Position numbers and translations under genes: made by a program. 64,000 nt of DNA from Microcystis aeruginosa FD4 (lineage in GTDB: Bacteria > Cyanobacteriota > Cyanobacteriia > Cyanobacteriales > Microcystaceae): positions 2,108,001-2,172,000 of the forward strand of contig NZ_CP046973.1 in assembly GCF_009792235.1 (NCBI RefSeq). Direction: 5' to 3'. This document shows positions 61,543-64,000 of this stretch, piece after piece. The notes under the pieces are model-generated. The model saw nothing but the letters and a program-made list of their open reading frames with translations. It made no database searches and was not told where the DNA came from. The stretch's first letter is position 1. The number at the start of each line of letters is the position of its first letter.

Positions 61543-62065
61543 AATTGTGTCTTCCTTATTATATATTTCAAGACAAGCAACAGTTTATGATGCCATAGGA
61601 GTGCTGTTCGTCATTGATAATTTTAGGGATTTGTAATAATTGCATTAGGGGATAGGGGAATGAGGAAATGGGGGAAGTGGGGAGATAGGGGAATAGGGAA
61701 ATAGGGAAATTCAACTGTAGCAGCAGCCAGATGGCAGCAGGCATCAGGAAAATCCTTGCCAGAAAAGGGTTTTAGCGATTTAGATTGTCCTAACCAACTT
61801 GTTCTTTGTGATCAAACCCCAAAACCGCAAAACCCTAAAACCCCATCCCCCAATACCCAAAACCCTTCCCCTAGGGCGGCAAACTAGGTTAAGATCTGGT
61901 CTAATGGCATGATATAACTTTTTTAACTAGCTATCAGCGTTCAGCTAATAGCTAGGCTGCGGTGGCAAATCCCAATTCCCCACCCTATGCCTAGTCGGAA
62001 AGCTGACGGCTTAATTTCTTGTCCTGATCGTTAATTTGCCTTGGTTTTAGGAGACCACAACTGCA
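61543..62065. other. Gap before psbU with G-rich tandem repeats
   Basis: 61643-61712 has purine-rich GGGGAA/GGGAAATA units on the plus strand. 61815-61870 has CCCTAAAACCCC-type units. The psbU promoter should be in 61900-62060. No gene is seen. Confidence 0.65.
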
Positions 62066-62473
62066 ATGAAGAATCTTGTTCGTCTGCTGGCGGTAATTGC
62101 CTTGATTATCGGGAGTTTTTGGGGCAAAGTTCCCGCTCAAGCTCTCAACCTCACCTCGATCGCCTCTCCTTCTCTTCCCGTGGCGGTCTTAAATGCGGCC
62201 GATGCCAAACTAACCACAGAATTTGGGGCAAAAATCGACCTTAATAACAGTGATATTCGCGATTTCCGGGACTTGAGAGGGTTCTATCCCAATTTAGCCG
62301 GTAAAATCATCAAAAACGCCCCCTACCAAGAAGTGGAAGATGTCCTCAATATCCCCGGACTCTCGGCCACTCAAAAAGAGCGTTTACAGGCCAATCTGGA
62401 GAAATTCACTGTTACTGAGCCTTCTAAAGAATTTATCGAGGGTGATGACCGTTTTAACCCCGGAGTTTACTAA
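62066..62473 (+). CDS. psbU: Photosystem II 12 kDa extrinsic protein PsbU
   Basis: The 135-residue precursor has a signal peptide (LVRLLAVIALIIGSFWGKVPAQA) ending near AQA-LN, then KIDLNNSDIRDFRDLRGFYP and LSATQKERLQ helix-hairpin-helix-like text typical of PsbU. It sits on the lumenal side and stabilises the oxygen-evolving cluster. Followed by a strong terminator. Confidence 0.95.
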   Translation: MKNLVRLLAVIALIIGSFWGKVPAQALNLTSIASPSLPVAVLNAADAKLTTEFGAKIDLNNSDIRDFRDLRGFYPNLAGKIIKNAPYQEVEDVLNIPGLSATQKERLQANLEKFTVTEPSKEFIEGDDRFNPGVY

Positions 62474-62506
62474 ATCCAGTTAATTACGGTTTTAAAAAAA
62501 TTCCTA

Positions 62507-62530
62507 GGTGAGCGATCGCTCACCTTTTTT
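62507..62530 (+). terminator. Terminator of psbU built on a HIP1 palindrome
   Basis: GGTGAGCGATCGCTCACC (perfect palindrome containing GCGATCGC) is followed by TTTTTT. Confidence 0.9.
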
Positions 62531-62678
62531 AGTGATCAGCTTCTGAAGGCAAGAGGCGACAGGCAAGAGGCAAAAGAAAGAATCTGCCATGCTGATCTAA
62601 GGAAAGACTGGGGATTTTGGCCAGAGCTATAGAGAAATGAAATGCTAGAATAAATAGAATTTATCAATTAACTACTAC

Positions 62679-64000
62679 ATGGTCGTTTCCTCGCAACTGC
62701 CGAGTTATCAAGATGTTTTAGTGGTGGGATCGGGAGCGGCGGGATTGTATGCCGCGCTGTGTTTACCCCCTAACTTAAAGGTGGGTTTAATTACCAAAGA
62801 AGATTTAAAAACTGGGGCTAGTGATTGGGCGCAGGGAGGGATTGCGGCAGCCACGTCCCCTGAGGATTCCCCCGTTTTCCATTTAGAAGATACCCTGAAA
62901 GCCGGAGCGGGCTTATGCGAGCGCTCTGCCGTGCAGTTTTTAGTCGAGAAAGCCCCCCAAGCGATCGCTGATTTGCTGCGGTTGGGGGTTAGTTTTGATC
63001 GCTCTGGAGACGACTTAGCCCGCACTCTTGAGGCCGCCCATTCCCAGGCCCGGGTGCTACACGCGGCTGATCGCACGGGGAGAGCGATCGTCAGTACCCT
63101 GATGGAAAAAGTAGTCGAGCGCCCCAATATTACCATTATTCCCCAAGCGATCGCGCTGAAACTCTGGCTTGACCTAGAAGGGCAACGCTGTCAAGGTATT
63201 TGTCTACTCCATCAAGATCATCTCTGTTGGCTGCGAGCGCAAGCAGTCATTCTGGCTACGGGAGGCGGCGGTCAAGTCTACGCCCAAACCACTAATCCCG
63301 CCGTTAGCACGGGGGATGGAGTCGCCCTGGCTTGGCGTGCTGGGGCAGTGATTCGCGACCCGGAATTTTTTCAGTTTCACCCCACCGCCTTGACTGTGCC
63401 GGGGGCGCCGCGGTTTTTAATTAGTGAAGCGGTGCGCGGCGAAGGAGCGCATTTAATTGATGCCCGGGGGCGGCGTTTTGCCTTCGATTACCATCCGGCC
63501 GGAGAATTGGCCCCCCGGGATGTGGTGAGTCGGGCGATTTTTAGCCATTTGCAAAAAACCTCCCACGATCCCGCCCATGCCAAAGTATATCTAGATTTAA
63601 GACCGATCGAACCGGAGCGTCTGCGTTATCGTTTCCCCAATATTATCCGCATCTGTCAAAAATGGGGCATTAATGTGCTTGAGGATGTGATTCCGGTCGC
63701 CCCCGCCGCTCACTATTGGATGGGAGGAGTGGCCACCGATTTAAACGCCCGCACTTCTCTATCCGGTTTGTATGCGATCGGCGAAGCCGCTAGTACAGGT
63801 GTTCATGGAGCCAATCGTTTAGCCAGTAATTCTCTCTTGGAATGTATTGTCTTTGCGGCAAATTTAGTTGCAATAGGTCTAGAGCCAGAAAACTTTCGTG
63901 GGGAAAGACCAGAAAAACCCTTAGAAATTGCGGAAAACTGGCAGCAAGAACAGGAAGACTGGCAAAAAGTACGGAGAGAATTACCGATTTTAATGTGGGA
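62679..64000 (+). CDS. nadB: L-aspartate oxidase (3' end outside window)
   Basis: 440 codons are visible from ATG 62679, open to the right edge. FAD loop VLVVGSGAAGLYAALCL, the family SDWAQGGIAAA, LEAAHSQARVLHA, QFHPTAL and GLYAIGEAASTGVHGANRLASN identify NadB. It oxidises aspartate to iminoaspartate for NAD synthesis. Starts 148 bp after the psbU terminator. Confidence 0.95.
   Translation, partial: MVVSSQLPSYQDVLVVGSGAAGLYAALCLPPNLKVGLITKEDLKTGASDWAQGGIAAATSPEDSPVFHLEDTLKAGAGLCERSAVQFLVEKAPQAIADLLRLGVSFDRSGDDLARTLEAAHSQARVLHAADRTGRAIVSTLMEKVVERPNITIIPQAIALKLWLDLEGQRCQGICLLHQDHLCWLRAQAVILATGGGGQVYAQTTNPAVSTGDGVALAWRAGAVIRDPEFFQFHPTALTVPGAPRFLISEAVRGEGAHLIDARGRRFAFDYHPAGELAPRDVVSRAIFSHLQKTSHDPAHAKVYLDLRPIEPERLRYRFPNIIRICQKWGINVLEDVIPVAPAAHYWMGGVATDLNARTSLSGLYAIGEAASTGVHGANRLASNSLLECIVFAANLVAIGLEPENFRGERPEKPLEIAENWQQEQEDWQKVRRELPILMW

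Overview
The window is a piece of a bloom-forming cyanobacterial chromosome and looks most like Microcystis. The taxon is inferred from psbU, petF, ldpA, a Ycf45-like AAA+ protein, many GCGATCGC (HIP1) octamers, moderate GC, and gene gaps packed with short tandem repeats, MITEs and broken genes. No database was searched.

Layout. 1-7639 (minus): a two-gene iterative type I polyketide synthase of the enediyne/PksE kind (KS-AT, then ACP-ACP-KR-DH-PPTase-thioesterase). The second gene runs off the left edge. 7640-13468: a repeat-rich gap, gcvT, a TPR-trypsin protease, a receiver-domain remnant and gdhA. 13468-26545: a complete type III-B CRISPR-Cas locus bracketed by direct copies of one MITE-like repeat. 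Going left, it has cas2, a reverse transcriptase-Cas1 fusion and CRISPR array 1. Going right, it has a broken Uma2 gene, a two-TM SAVED-domain protein, an HD-less Cas10 with an intact GGDD, cmr3, cmr4, cmr5, a double-RAMP Cmr6-Cmr1-like gene, a truncated cas2 copy, a duplicated leader and array 2. 26770-41066: housekeeping genes (pyrC, flotillin/NfeD pair, GT4 glycosyltransferase, lnt, recQ, cbiQ-like, der). 41039-43456: a restriction-modification cassette between two ~100 bp copies of the der 5' region. 43478-47500: a decayed BrnT/BrnA toxin-antitoxin pair, an IMPase-family gene, scpB and a solo TnpB element. 47577-53550: small and housekeeping genes (DUF760, a beta-hydroxyacid dehydrogenase, a methyltransferase, an S1-like protein, dienelactone hydrolase, HAD phosphatase). 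53716-55497: a MITE with a clean 8-bp duplication followed by two toxin-antitoxin pairs. 55530-64000: IS1-like debris, Ycf45-like ATPase, ldpA, tRNA-Thr, tRNA-Tyr, petF, peroxiredoxin, psbU and nadB (cut by the right edge).

How the CRISPR genes fit together. Cas10 (Cmr2) keeps the cyclase palm but lacks the HD nuclease. Cmr4 shows no aspartate where the family cuts target RNA. The gene just upstream of cas10 encodes a membrane-anchored SAVED sensor. This suggests, by inference, a system whose main output is a cyclic-oligoadenylate signal to a membrane effector rather than direct nucleic-acid cutting. The RT-Cas1/Cas2 pair suggests spacer uptake from RNA. No cas6 is present in the window, so crRNA maturation must rely on a gene elsewhere.
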